64,000 bases of DNA from Variimorphobacter saccharofermentans (GTDB taxonomy: Bacteria; Bacillota; Clostridia; Lachnospirales; Lachnospiraceae), in NCBI RefSeq assembly GCF_014174405.1, contig NZ_JACEGA010000001.1, positions 3,636,501 through 3,700,500 of the forward strand, read 5' to 3'. Shown one piece after another: positions 17,251-25,691 of the stretch. Each line of letters starts with the position of its first letter. Position 1 is the first letter of the stretch. The notes under the pieces were generated by a model that was given only the letters and a program-made list of their open reading frames with translations, searched no databases and was not told the origin of the DNA. The translations under genes and the position numbers were made by a program.

Positions 17251-17568
17251 TATAGGGGCGAACGATACGGAGCCCTATAATAGTAAACTGAGAAAATATC
17301 TTTATAATGGACGTGCTGAAGATATGAATAATCGAATAGAGAGACTTCAAAAATATATTGACAAAATTCTATTGAATATGAGAACCCTCATGAGAGAAGA
17401 TGTGGTTATCTCCATCTTTATGGTGTTTCGCAAGCATGTGCCTTGATTGCTCACAAAAGAAATCTTAATGTTGAGTTAGCAACCATGGCTGGTATGTTAC
17501 ATGATTTACACTCATACCAAACCATGAATGCTGAAAATCATACTGAATTCGAAGCAGAATTAGCATGA
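17240..17568 (+). pseudogene. HD-domain protein, frameshifted and truncated
   Basis: The frame from 17240 (or ATG 17324) reads RIERLQKYIDKILLNMRTLMRED and then leaves the family sequence. In another frame 17401-17565 reads CGYLHLYGVSQACALIAHKR and, further on, MAGMLHDLHSYQT, an HD-type metal-binding region (H..HD). One small indel near 17400 separates the two parts, and the sequence stops at TGA 17566 after 55 codons, shorter than typical HD proteins. It is most likely a decaying gene unless the indel is a sequencing error; even then the C-terminus is missing. Confidence 0.65.
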
Positions 17569-17590
17569 CAGATTTCAAACTCCTTAACAG

Positions 17591-18298
17591 TTATTTACAT
17601 CTGTCTGGCAAAAAAGCAACCACCTGCGTATCATCTCCCATATAGCCCATCATGTTTTGTCCCATTATTGACAGTATTGGCTTTTTAATACCAATATTTC
17701 GTATATCCTTATAAATTGGTGACTCTGGTAAAGTAATATATTCCACCTTTGTAAACCCGAATCTTGCCTTGAAAATGTTGTTACACCAGATCAGTTTATC
17801 CTCCAAAACAGAATAAACACCTCCAGCCAGTCGCAAAGGCAGTTTTCCAACCTGTTTTTTATACTTGATGGAAATAATAATCTTCCCTTCCTTGTTTACT
17901 GTTACATGCCCGTTTTTCCCTGGTTCCCAGTTCCAATCAAATTCAGCCATTTGCTTATCCAGCCCAAAATCAAGTCTTCCCCCAACTTGAGATTTCTCAT
18001 TATCTACATATATATGCGTTACATAGAAGCCTTTCTTCCTCCCTGCTTTTACAAGTGCAGGAGCAATAATAAATTCGTGATATGGTAGAGTTGATTCAGG
18101 CCCCATACTTGTCATAAATACGAGTCCTAAAGTTTTACCTGGAAGCACTGTTGTAATTGTCAGTTCTTCCGGAATAAATGCTTTTACCCTCTCAATATCG
18201 ATTAAATGAATCATCATTAGATGTGCTTTGTCGCCTACAGGAAGCCATACTTCCCCTGGTTTCGGGATACTCCCTTTCTTGGCATAGTACTTTCTCAT
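17591..18298 (-). CDS. Acetoacetate decarboxylase family protein
   Basis: 235 residues. The fold is indicated by VWLPVGDKAHLMMIHLIDIERVKAFIP at the N-terminus and by VTHIYVDNEKSQVGGRLDFGLDKQMAEFDW, which corresponds to the strand and loop carrying the catalytic lysine of acetoacetate decarboxylase; a lysine is retained (GLDKQ). Family members decarboxylate or transform beta-keto or related acids in the cytoplasm. A Crp/Fnr regulator is encoded 52 bases upstream on the same strand and may control it. The true substrate is open. Confidence 0.7.
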   Translation of the reverse strand: MRKYYAKKGSIPKPGEVWLPVGDKAHLMMIHLIDIERVKAFIPEELTITTVLPGKTLGLVFMTSMGPESTLPYHEFIIAPALVKAGRKKGFYVTHIYVDNEKSQVGGRLDFGLDKQMAEFDWNWEPGKNGHVTVNKEGKIIISIKYKKQVGKLPLRLAGGVYSVLEDKLIWCNNIFKARFGFTKVEYITLPESPIYKDIRNIGIKKPILSIMGQNMMGYMGDDTQVVAFLPDRCK

Positions 18299-18350
18299 AG
18301 ATATATTTCCTCCTTTTTTTATTTCATTATGTAAGGAAATATACTTAGTT

Positions 18351-18935
18351 TCATTTACATTTGTTGATGGATTTTCTAATTCTGCTTAGTTGAGTCGGGG
18401 TTATTCCAAGATAAGATGCAATCAAATACTGAGGTATTAACTCCTCAATTTCTGAATATTCTTTTTTGAAAAGCAGATATCGATCTAATGCGTTAAGAGT
18501 TGCTACCTGCTCTAAGCGCAAATATATAGCCTCAAGTGCTTTTTCCACTTCTTTTCTGTATATTAGTTCAAGATGAGGATAATCATCAAAAAGGACTTTT
18601 ATATCTGAATATTTGGCTTCTAGAATCATCGAGTCAGTGATTGCCTGAATTGATACAGGAGCTTCCTCCTTTTCATTAAAGGTAGCCAATATGAAATCAT
18701 TTTGCTGTATGAACGACTTGATATGTTCTGTACCATTTTCCCTGACTACCCGCATTACAAAAATACCGTCCAGATTAAAGCCAATTTTGTCATGAAACTC
18801 ACCCTGCCTTGCAAAGTAAGTCCCTTTTTTATAATGTTTACAACGAAAAACTTCGCGAAATATCCTTGACATTTCAATTTCGTCCGATTTCGTCCGGCAG
18901 TTGATGCGTTTTATTAAACCACTATACAGGTCCAT
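18351..18935 (-). CDS. Crp/Fnr-family transcriptional regulator (short)
   Basis: 194 residues. A cyclic-nucleotide-binding-like beta roll (HYKKGTYFARQGEFHDKIGFNLDGIFVMRVVRENGTEHIKSFIQQNDFI) is followed by a helix and a C-terminal HTH, LIPQYLIASYLGITPTQLSRIRKSI. This form is common in Bacteroidetes/Firmicutes regulators that often control the adjacent gene. The acetoacetate-decarboxylase-like gene follows by 52 bases. The intergenic region upstream (18936-19230) is AT-rich and shared with the divergent MerR gene. Confidence 0.8.
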   Translation of the reverse strand: MDLYSGLIKRINCRTKSDEIEMSRIFREVFRCKHYKKGTYFARQGEFHDKIGFNLDGIFVMRVVRENGTEHIKSFIQQNDFILATFNEKEEAPVSIQAITDSMILEAKYSDIKVLFDDYPHLELIYRKEVEKALEAIYLRLEQVATLNALDRYLLFKKEYSEIEELIPQYLIASYLGITPTQLSRIRKSINKCK

Positions 18936-19169
18936 TTTCTAAATAATACCTCCATAGACTTAATTCATTTAACTGTATCATTACATTGCTAAATAATAAC
19001 ATCCTCGTCTTCTATTATAACATACAAAAATGTATTAACACTATATATGATATATTATTGGGACCGACATAAATAATAAATGAATCATATGGTTTTACAC
19101 AAAACAATGGTACTATATGAATATAATTATGTTTATTTACGTTTTTTCAACAATTTCTTTATAATTACC

Positions 19170-19200
19170 TTGACTCTTCCGTTGGGGAACAGATTAATAT
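19170..19200 (+). promoter_or_regulatory. MerR-type promoter with 19-bp spacer and central dyad
   Basis: TTGACT (19170-19175) and TAATAT (19195-19200) are separated by 19 bases, longer than the optimal 17, as in MerR-controlled promoters. CTCTTCC and GGAACAG flank GTTGG (19174-19192), a dyad matching at 6 of 7 positions inside the spacer. It lies 31 bases before the MerR gene, suggesting autoregulation by DNA untwisting. Confidence 0.7.
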
Positions 19201-19230
19201 AATTATAAAACATCAACAGGAGGATTTTAT

Positions 19231-20190
19231 ATGGGTGAGTTAATCAAGATTAGAGATATATCAGCAAAGTATGATGTATCGGCCCGAACACTTCGCTATT
19301 ACGAAGATATGGGACTGATAACCAGTACCCGAAGTACTGATTACGCTTATAGGCTATATGATGAAGCAGCTATCAAGAGGTTAGAACAAATTCTCATTCT
19401 ACGTAAACTATCTATCAGTATTAAAGATATTCAGCGAATATTTAGTACATCAAGTTCAGAAGTAGTATTGGATGTGCTTGGCAAAAAAGTAGGGGATATC
19501 GACGAAGAAGTTGCGTTGCTTCATGAATTGAAAGAAGTTGTACTTGAGTTTATCCGACAGATAGAGCTCGCAGATTTCAGTAAAGGTTCTGATGTAAAAA
19601 TGCTTTATGAGAAGGCAAAGGAAATAGAAAACCAGCTTATCAATGTTACATACAACGGTAACTCATCCAATGTGAATCAGTTATTGGATGTAACTGAAAA
19701 GATGAAAAAAGCTCCCGAGGTCAGAGTTATTCAAATAAATCCTTTTAAGGCATTTACCTCTGGCTTAGACACAATGGATAATGTTATGGGTTGTTTTCAA
19801 AAATGGCAGGAAGAGCATAACCATTTAGTAAAAAAGCTTATGTATGGATCTCCCGATTTTCTTTGGTTTGAGGAAGATATGAGGGCTGAATGGATTTGGG
19901 CTGTAGAAGATTGGGTCACAGAATCAGATACCGCACCCTATGAGCTCATAGAGTTTGAAGGTGGATTGTATGCTACTGCCGTGTCTGTAGATGGAGACGA
20001 TGACATCAGTGGAAGAGTTTATGGTGGTATAAAAAAATGGATCGAGAACAGTGGATTTGAGCTTGACGAACGCCCGGGTCACCGGACACTTTGCCATATG
20101 CTAAATCCTACCGATGAAGTAAAGAATGCTCTTGGATACCATCAGCTTGATATCTATGTACCGATTAAATTGAAAGGCAGTGTGAACTAA
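19231..20190 (+). CDS. MerR-family regulator with C-terminal effector domain
   Basis: 319 residues. The N-terminal MerR HTH is clear: LIKIRDISAKYDVSARTLRYYEDMGLI followed by RLYDEAAIKRLEQILILRKLSISIKDIQRIF, then a coiled-coil dimer helix to about residue 125. The C-terminal 160 residues (RVIQINPFKAFTSG onward, with TAVSVDGDDD and LDIYVPIKL) look like a GyrI-like/BmrR-like small-molecule binding domain. It probably activates its own promoter at 19170-19200 on binding a drug-like ligand. The YyaL-type gene downstream has its own leader. Confidence 0.85.
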   Translation: MGELIKIRDISAKYDVSARTLRYYEDMGLITSTRSTDYAYRLYDEAAIKRLEQILILRKLSISIKDIQRIFSTSSSEVVLDVLGKKVGDIDEEVALLHELKEVVLEFIRQIELADFSKGSDVKMLYEKAKEIENQLINVTYNGNSSNVNQLLDVTEKMKKAPEVRVIQINPFKAFTSGLDTMDNVMGCFQKWQEEHNHLVKKLMYGSPDFLWFEEDMRAEWIWAVEDWVTESDTAPYELIEFEGGLYATAVSVDGDDDISGRVYGGIKKWIENSGFELDERPGHRTLCHMLNPTDEVKNALGYHQLDIYVPIKLKGSVN

Positions 20191-20233
20191 TAACCTCTTG
20201 ACCTATTTTATTATAGGTAATTGCGAAACTATA

Positions 20234-20266
20234 CAATAGAAAGTACGCTTTGCGAACTTTCTGTTG
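20234..20266. repeat. Hairpin with ACGCTTTGCGA core
   Basis: CAATAGAAAGT and ACTTTCTGTTG (one mismatch) flank ACGCTTTGCGA, which itself folds (CGC/GCG). It follows the MerR gene and could terminate it, but there is no T-run; related hairpins occur at 37154-37182 and, decayed, near 57203-57229. Confidence 0.5.
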
Positions 20267-20292
20267 TCATGAATAATTCTTTTAATAATCTC

Positions 20293-20354
20293 CACTCCTT
20301 ATTGGCATAATAATTAAATAAATGTCATGAACGACAATATGCCAATAAGGAGTG
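20293..20354 (+). promoter_or_regulatory. Perfect 16-bp inverted repeat burying the yyaL ribosome binding site
   Basis: CACTCCTTATTGGCAT (20293-20308) is the exact complement of ATGCCAATAAGGAGTG (20339-20354). The right arm contains the AAGGAG used by the start codon at 20360. The 30-base loop contains an in-frame ATG (20327) and a tiny ATG-TCA-TGA frame. Folding would block translation, so a ligand, temperature or protein may open it; a DNA operator is the alternative. Confidence 0.7.
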
Positions 20355-20359
20355 TCAAT

Positions 20360-22432
20360 ATGAATACAACAGAACATGTAACAAACAAAGGGCAAGGTAC
20401 CACCAGAATTCCGAATAAATTAATCAATGAAAAATCCCCCTATCTATTACAACATGCTTACAATCCCGTCAAATGGTACCCTTGGGGCGAGGAAGCCTTC
20501 GAGAAGGCAAGGAAGGAGAATAAACCCATCTTCCTTTCCATCGGCTATTCCACCTGTCATTGGTGCCATGTTATGAGCGAGGAAAGCTTTGAAGATGAAG
20601 AAGTAGCCAATCTATTGAACGAAGTCTTTGTCAGTATCAAAGTTGATAAAGAGGAACGTCCGGACATCGATACAGTCTATATGACAATCTGTCAGGCAAC
20701 GACCGGGCATGGCGGTTGGCCCCTGACGATTTTTATGACGCCTGATCAAAAGCCTTTCTTTGCTGACACTTATATTCCCAAACATTCACGTTATGGTATG
20801 GTGGGACTGGTTGAATTACTCGATCAGATTAAGAAGGAATGGCAGGTTAATAAAGAGGATATGATTCGTACCGGTAATCAGCTTGCCGACATCATAAAGC
20901 GGGAGTTTGAGACCTCTTCACCAAGCGATACAGTAACGAAGGATATCATTAATCTAGCCGTTACTCAGTTTAATCAGAGCTTTGACCATGATTATGGCGG
21001 TTTTGGGAATGAGCCGAAATTTCCGACACCGCATAATCTTATCTTCCTGCTTCGTTATGCCAAGCTGGAAGCTGATGAGAAAGCTCTATTTATGGCGGAA
21101 AATACACTTAAGCATATGTACCGTGGAGGTATCTATGATCATATTGGTTATGGATTTTCCAGGTATTCCACCGATGCCAGATGGCTTGTCCCTCATTTTG
21201 AAAAAATGCTCTATGATAATGCATTACTAGCAATTGCCTATACGGAAGCTTTTCAATACACCAAAGACCGCCTATACCGAACGGTAGCGGAACAGATCTT
21301 TGAATATATCCGCAGAGAAATGACCGACCCCGAGGGAGGCTTCTATTGTGCGCAGGATGCTGATAGTGAAGGTGTGGAAGGAAAATACTATGTATTCACT
21401 CCTGAAGAAATCGATAAGGTTCTGAACAAGGAAGATGCTTCTTTCTTCTGTGAGTACTTTAATATTACGAAGGAGGGCAATTTTGAAGGAGCCTCCATCC
21501 CCAATTTGATAAAATCAAATGATTTGAAGTCTGATAATGAACGGGTAGTTAGAGTCTGTAATAAACTATATTCTTATCGCTTAGATCGCTCTAAGCTTCA
21601 TAAGGATGATAAAATTCTTACCTCCTGGAATGCATTAATGATAACGGCTTACTCCATTGCTGCAAAGGTATTTCAGAATAATGATTATCTAGCAGTGGCT
21701 ACAAAGGCTGCTGAATTTGTAAGCACCCGCCTGACAGATCAGGATGGACGTCTCTTTGTCAGATATCGGGATGGTGATGCAAAATATTATGGACATCTGG
21801 ATGATTATGCATTCTATAGTATGGCGCTCATATCCCTATATGAAGCCACCTTCAAAGTGGATTATCTGAAACAGGCAATAGCACTGGCAGATCAAATGCT
21901 GGAACTATTCTGGGATGAAAAGAATGGCGGCTTTTTCTTATCTGCGAATGACTCAGAACAACTAATCTATCGTCCGAAAGAGGTCTATGATGGTGCCATT
22001 CCTTCCGGTAACTCCGTAGCTGCTTATGTTCTTAAGAGGCTGGCAAATATTACTGCCGATACTCATTTTACTGAGTATGCTGATAAGCAGCTTCGTTTTC
22101 TGGCAGGACAGGTGAAGGATTATCCGGCAAGCTATAGCTTTTCATTAATTGCATTTCTTCAGGAATTATATCCTTCCAAGGAAATCGTATGTGTAGCACG
22201 TGAAAAAGAAGATTTCAAGGAGCTAACGGATTATCTGTCGGAATATTATGAACCCAATACTGTCGTACTTCTAAAGACAGAGGCAAATCAGAGCGAGCTT
22301 AGAGAAATAGTTGATTATATCGATGATTATCATACAGTAAATGATAAAACCACGTATTATATCTGTGAGAATCACCACTGCCAGGCACCAGTAAACGATT
22401 TACCCCATATCTCATGTACTACGAAGTCCTAA
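20360..22432 (+). CDS. yyaL: YyaL/SSP411-type thioredoxin-domain protein (DUF255)
   Basis: 690 residues from the ATG at 20360 (AAGGAG upstream); a longer frame from 20327 has no ribosome site. Residues 10-160 form the thioredoxin-like DUF255 domain with the unusual motif CHWCHVM (Cys66, Cys69) and [22 protein letters not shown]. The remainder is an (alpha/alpha)6-barrel resembling N-acylglucosamine epimerases ([43 protein letters not shown]-like HLDDYAFY). The family is widespread but its biochemical role is not settled. Expression is probably controlled at translation by the inverted repeat just upstream. Confidence 0.9.
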   Translation: MNTTEHVTNKGQGTTRIPNKLINEKSPYLLQHAYNPVKWYPWGEEAFEKARKENKPIFLSIGYSTCHWCHVMSEESFEDEEVANLLNEVFVSIKVDKEERPDIDTVYMTICQATTGHGGWPLTIFMTPDQKPFFADTYIPKHSRYGMVGLVELLDQIKKEWQVNKEDMIRTGNQLADIIKREFETSSPSDTVTKDIINLAVTQFNQSFDHDYGGFGNEPKFPTPHNLIFLLRYAKLEADEKALFMAENTLKHMYRGGIYDHIGYGFSRYSTDARWLVPHFEKMLYDNALLAIAYTEAFQYTKDRLYRTVAEQIFEYIRREMTDPEGGFYCAQDADSEGVEGKYYVFTPEEIDKVLNKEDASFFCEYFNITKEGNFEGASIPNLIKSNDLKSDNERVVRVCNKLYSYRLDRSKLHKDDKILTSWNALMITAYSIAAKVFQNNDYLAVATKAAEFVSTRLTDQDGRLFVRYRDGDAKYYGHLDDYAFYSMALISLYEATFKVDYLKQAIALADQMLELFWDEKNGGFFLSANDSEQLIYRPKEVYDGAIPSGNSVAAYVLKRLANITADTHFTEYADKQLRFLAGQVKDYPASYSFSLIAFLQELYPSKEIVCVAREKEDFKELTDYLSEYYEPNTVVLLKTEANQSELREIVDYIDDYHTVNDKTTYYICENHHCQAPVNDLPHISCTTKS

Positions 22433-22451
22433 AATCATATAGGAACATCTA

Positions 22452-22631
22452 TTAGAATAAAGCAGGAAATATGCCGTCTATTAGGGCGGTGGCACAGATC
22501 AAGGATTTAATCACCTGATATCTGACATAGTCTGTTTTATAATATTTGCTAAGACGGATGTCTTCCTTGCCTTTTTTATTCTCATAAAGTGCGAGCTTTG
22601 TCATAAGTCTGACTTTATTCGTATTAAGCAT
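22452..22631 (-). pseudogene. Truncated membrane protein N-terminus
   Basis: An ATG at 22629-22631 follows GGAGGAG, a good start. The 59 residues MLNTNKVRLMTKLALYENKK, then a short charged stretch and TDYVRYQVIKSLICATAL look like the N-terminal cytoplasmic region and first part of a transmembrane helix of a Lachnospiraceae membrane protein family, as far as I recall. The frame then ends abruptly in IDGIFPALF where the DNA becomes a GC-rich hairpin with the tail ATTTCCTGCTTTATTC, a tail also found after the riboswitch at 43.2 kb. A small intact protein is possible. Confidence 0.45.
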
Positions 22632-22835
22632 AAACTCCTCCAACTCAAAACACAGTATACCGGGATATAATCGATGAAATGTCCATACCTGTCACGCTGT
22701 TAGTATAATGCTGTCATTCGGATACTAAATTCATTCACGATTATATAAATATATGTTATCAACCGGATTAATTTTTATTATAACATAAGAAGGAATGAAT
22801 TTCGAGGCTTTTTTTCCAATGAACTCATAACACAG

Positions 22836-22895
22836 AAAAAAACCTCTGTCAGCACAATGATATCTGCAAGAGACTCATTTATTTCTGACAGAGGT
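22836..22895 (-). terminator. Terminator at the end of the catabolic operon
   Basis: ACCTCTGTCAG (22842-22852) and CTGACAGAGGT (22885-22895) are exact complements; on the minus strand the stem is followed by seven T. It lies 100 bases after the MBL hydrolase stop. The region 22632-22835 shows nothing else recognisable. Confidence 0.8.
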
Positions 22896-22994
22896 AGTAA
22901 AACTTATACTGATTTTTCTTTATTAAGACTTGCAACTCATTTGCTCTACGTGGGGGGAGTTACAACCTGGGATAGCTTTCCATATGTTCTATAT

Positions 22995-23867
22995 TTAATT
23001 ATCCTCTTGACAGAGCTTTAATAACGCCTCCAGCTTCTCATCCAAATATGCTCCCCAAATCTTGTCGTCAATAAAGGGGTTCACCTCCGGATGTTCCAAC
23101 ATCCTTTTACGTCTCTCCAAAAGTTGATTATTCACTGTATGGTTACCCATAAAGATATCAACATGTTGATTTCTGACCTTGGCCAAGGACTCCTGATATA
23201 TGATTCTGGTTTTATACACCGGATCACCGGCTTGGATTAGGTGTTCTTTCGTCAACGTATTGAATCCAAATCCTCCATAATAACCGGCACGTTTCTTCTC
23301 TTTTCCATCTGTTACATCAAAAAAATATGCCAGGGTACCGGGTGTGTGTCCCGGCACCATATAAAATTCGATGGTCGTATTTCCAAAGGTTCGGACTTCT
23401 CCATCCCGAATCACCTCATCGGGTTCAAAAAGCTGATAGGTGCAGCTTGGGGAGACTCCTACCAGTGATAGTTCAGGCTGTTCCCGCAACATCCTTGCAT
23501 CCGGTTCTCCCATATAAATCTTACAACCATACATAGTGCGGAAGAATTCTGCGCACCCGATGTGGTCTACGTGTCCATGAGAGATAATCAGCCATTTGAT
23601 ATCATAGGGATTAAAACCGGCTTCCCAGATAGCATTGACAAGCATTCCTTCTGCACCATAATTCCCCGCATCACAAAGGATCAATCCGTTTCCTGTATCA
23701 ATGATATGCATACATATATCGCTGTCTCCCACATAATACAGGTTACCAAATATCTGAAAAGGCTTGATATAACGCTCTGTTTGGTTGATCCAGAGGTGTG
23801 CCATAGCACTACTTTTAAAGTTTTCAAACTCCTGCATATGGAGCTTATATTGCTCTTTATAATTCAT
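22995..23867 (-). CDS. MBL-fold hydrolase, subclass B3-like (possible lactonase)
   Basis: 290 residues. Zinc motif HGHVDHIG, then GHTPGTLAYFF and GNHTVNN, the pattern of subclass B3 metallo-beta-lactamase-like hydrolases; no signal peptide is seen, unlike true secreted B3 lactamases. It is the last gene of the 22.8-36.9 kb operon, 65 bases after the IlvD/EDD dehydratase. In that setting a sugar-acid lactonase feeding the dehydratase is an attractive inference, but many other hydrolase functions fit the fold. Confidence 0.75.
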   Translation of the reverse strand: MNYKEQYKLHMQEFENFKSSAMAHLWINQTERYIKPFQIFGNLYYVGDSDICMHIIDTGNGLILCDAGNYGAEGMLVNAIWEAGFNPYDIKWLIISHGHVDHIGCAEFFRTMYGCKIYMGEPDARMLREQPELSLVGVSPSCTYQLFEPDEVIRDGEVRTFGNTTIEFYMVPGHTPGTLAYFFDVTDGKEKKRAGYYGGFGFNTLTKEHLIQAGDPVYKTRIIYQESLAKVRNQHVDIFMGNHTVNNQLLERRKRMLEHPEVNPFIDDKIWGAYLDEKLEALLKLCQEDN

Positions 23868-23932
23868 ATTCCGATCCTACCTTGACCTGCTTTCATGAAG
23901 GATAATCACTTATTAAAAATCCGTCTTCCAGC

Positions 23933-25657
23933 TTACTCAAAGCCGGCCCCTTTCATTGCTGAAAGTGCATGTTCTGTATAACGCTTATAGAAGCCTTTTC
24001 TTTTGTGAGAAACATGTACACCCTTCTTGGCGCGCTCAGCCAGTGCTGCTGCCACTTCCTCCGAGGAGCAGGCACGACCGCCTAGACCTGTAATATCAAT
24101 CGTACGTGCTTCAACATCATAGGATATAATATCTCCTTCTTCTATGTAAGCAATGGGACCGCCACAGGCAGCTTCCGGAGAGACGTGTCCAATGGCCGCT
24201 CCTCTGGTAGCACCGGAAAATCTTCCATCCGTAATTAGGGCAACGGTACCATTTAGCGTCGCATCACAGGTTATCGCTTCCGTGGTCATGAGCATCTCCG
24301 GCATACCACAGCCTCTGGGACCCTCGTAGCGGATAATCATAATATCTCCCGGTCGGATTTTCTTTTCTATCACTGCCCGATAAGCGTCTTCCTCGCTGTC
24401 GAATACCCGGGCCGGACCTGTTGCTTTTCGCTGCTCTTCCACACAGGCAGAATATTTAATAACACAGCCTTCCGGGGCCAAATTCCCTTTCAGAACCGCA
24501 ACACTACCGGTTTCCTTAACCTTCTCCACCGGTAGGATAACATCCTCTCTGCTTAATTTATAATTACGTAGATATCCAAGATTTCGCTCGAACCAATTGT
24601 CTTTTTGCAGAGCCTCCAGATTCTCACCCAGGCTCTTACCTGTAACAGTCATAACATCCAGATGTAACATATCCTTCAACATCAGCTGTATCATAGGAAC
24701 ACCTCCGGCAAACCAGAAGGATTCCGTCAAATGCTTTCCGCTGGGGTTAATATTGGCCAGATGAGGTATCTTGTGGTTAACTTCATCAAATAATTCAATA
24801 GGAAGCTCATATCCTAACTCCCTTGCTATACTGGGAAGATGTATCATAGCATTGGTGGAGCCTCCGATAGCACTGTGAATAACGATGGCATTGTAGAAGG
24901 CTTCCTTTGTCATGATTTGCTCCGGAGTCAGATTTCTTTCATATAAGCCCATGACTGCGCGGCCTGCTGCTCTGGCATAACGCTGAATATCCTGCATAGT
25001 CGCAGGGGCCAGGGCACTGCCGGGAAGGGCCATTCCCAAGGCCTCTGCCATACACTGCATGGTGCTGGCTGTCCCAAGGAAGGTACAAGCACCATAGGAT
25101 GGGCAGCCTGTCAATTTATAGTCGATAATCTCCTGTTCCGTGATTTCATCCTTTCTCTTCTGTTTCAGAGAAATTTCACCTGCAACCAGGCTGGTTGTCA
25201 TATCAGGGCCCGGCCGCATACTGCCACCCGGTATAAAAATGGATGGTACATTCAAGCGGGCTGCTGCTTTCAAATGAGCCGGAATGGATTTGTCGCAGCT
25301 GGAGGAAAAGATAATGCCATCCCACGGTATGGCACTGGCATGTACCTCAATCATATCGGTGATAGCCTCTCGGGATGCCAGGACATAGTTCATACCGTTA
25401 TGTCCCTGGGCACAGCCATCACAAACATCCGTAACATGGTAATGGGCGGGAACGCCGCCTTTTTCATACACACCGAAGGCTGCCTGCGTAGCCAGCTGAT
25501 TCAAATGAACACTTCCCGGATGGGAATCTCCATGAACATCCTCAATCAAAATCTGTGGCTTTTCGATATCTGTGATATCCCAACCGCTGCCTAATTCCAG
25601 GGCATCAAATTGCGGCCACAGGAGTCGTTCTTTCTGACTTTTCTGTTTCATATTCAC
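23933..25657 (-). CDS. IlvD/EDD-family dehydratase (aldonate dehydratase candidate)
   Basis: 574 residues (or 572 from the ATG two codons later; GTG at 25657 has AAGGA upstream). Iron-sulfur cysteines are in VCDGCAQGHNGM, SSSCDKS and GACTFLGTASTMQ, with GGSTNAMIHLPSIA and GRFSGATRGAAIGHVSPEA as family signatures. Members dehydrate dihydroxy acids: dihydroxyvalerate (IlvD), 6-phosphogluconate (Edd), or pentonates/hexonates. Its place among sugar enzymes, without other ilv genes, favours a sugar acid giving a 2-keto-3-deoxy acid. It is 34 bases after the transketolase C-terminal subunit. Confidence 0.85.
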   Translation of the reverse strand: MNMKQKSQKERLLWPQFDALELGSGWDITDIEKPQILIEDVHGDSHPGSVHLNQLATQAAFGVYEKGGVPAHYHVTDVCDGCAQGHNGMNYVLASREAITDMIEVHASAIPWDGIIFSSSCDKSIPAHLKAAARLNVPSIFIPGGSMRPGPDMTTSLVAGEISLKQKRKDEITEQEIIDYKLTGCPSYGACTFLGTASTMQCMAEALGMALPGSALAPATMQDIQRYARAAGRAVMGLYERNLTPEQIMTKEAFYNAIVIHSAIGGSTNAMIHLPSIARELGYELPIELFDEVNHKIPHLANINPSGKHLTESFWFAGGVPMIQLMLKDMLHLDVMTVTGKSLGENLEALQKDNWFERNLGYLRNYKLSREDVILPVEKVKETGSVAVLKGNLAPEGCVIKYSACVEEQRKATGPARVFDSEEDAYRAVIEKKIRPGDIMIIRYEGPRGCGMPEMLMTTEAITCDATLNGTVALITDGRFSGATRGAAIGHVSPEAACGGPIAYIEEGDIISYDVEARTIDITGLGGRACSSEEVAAALAERAKKGVHVSHKRKGFYKRYTEHALSAMKGAGFE

Positions 25658-25691
25658 CTAATCTTCCTTACAATGATCTTTTGATTACTTG

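Noticed and set aside
22836..22895. Riboswitch or attenuator before an operon
   Set aside because: On the strand of the neighbouring operon it is a plain terminator with seven U at the operon end; no plus-strand gene follows to be regulated.
23933..25657. Classical dihydroxy-acid dehydratase ilvD of branched-chain amino acid synthesis
   Set aside because: Family fits, but there are no other ilv or leu genes nearby and it sits inside a sugar operon, so an aldonate dehydratase is more likely; the symbol ilvD was therefore not given.
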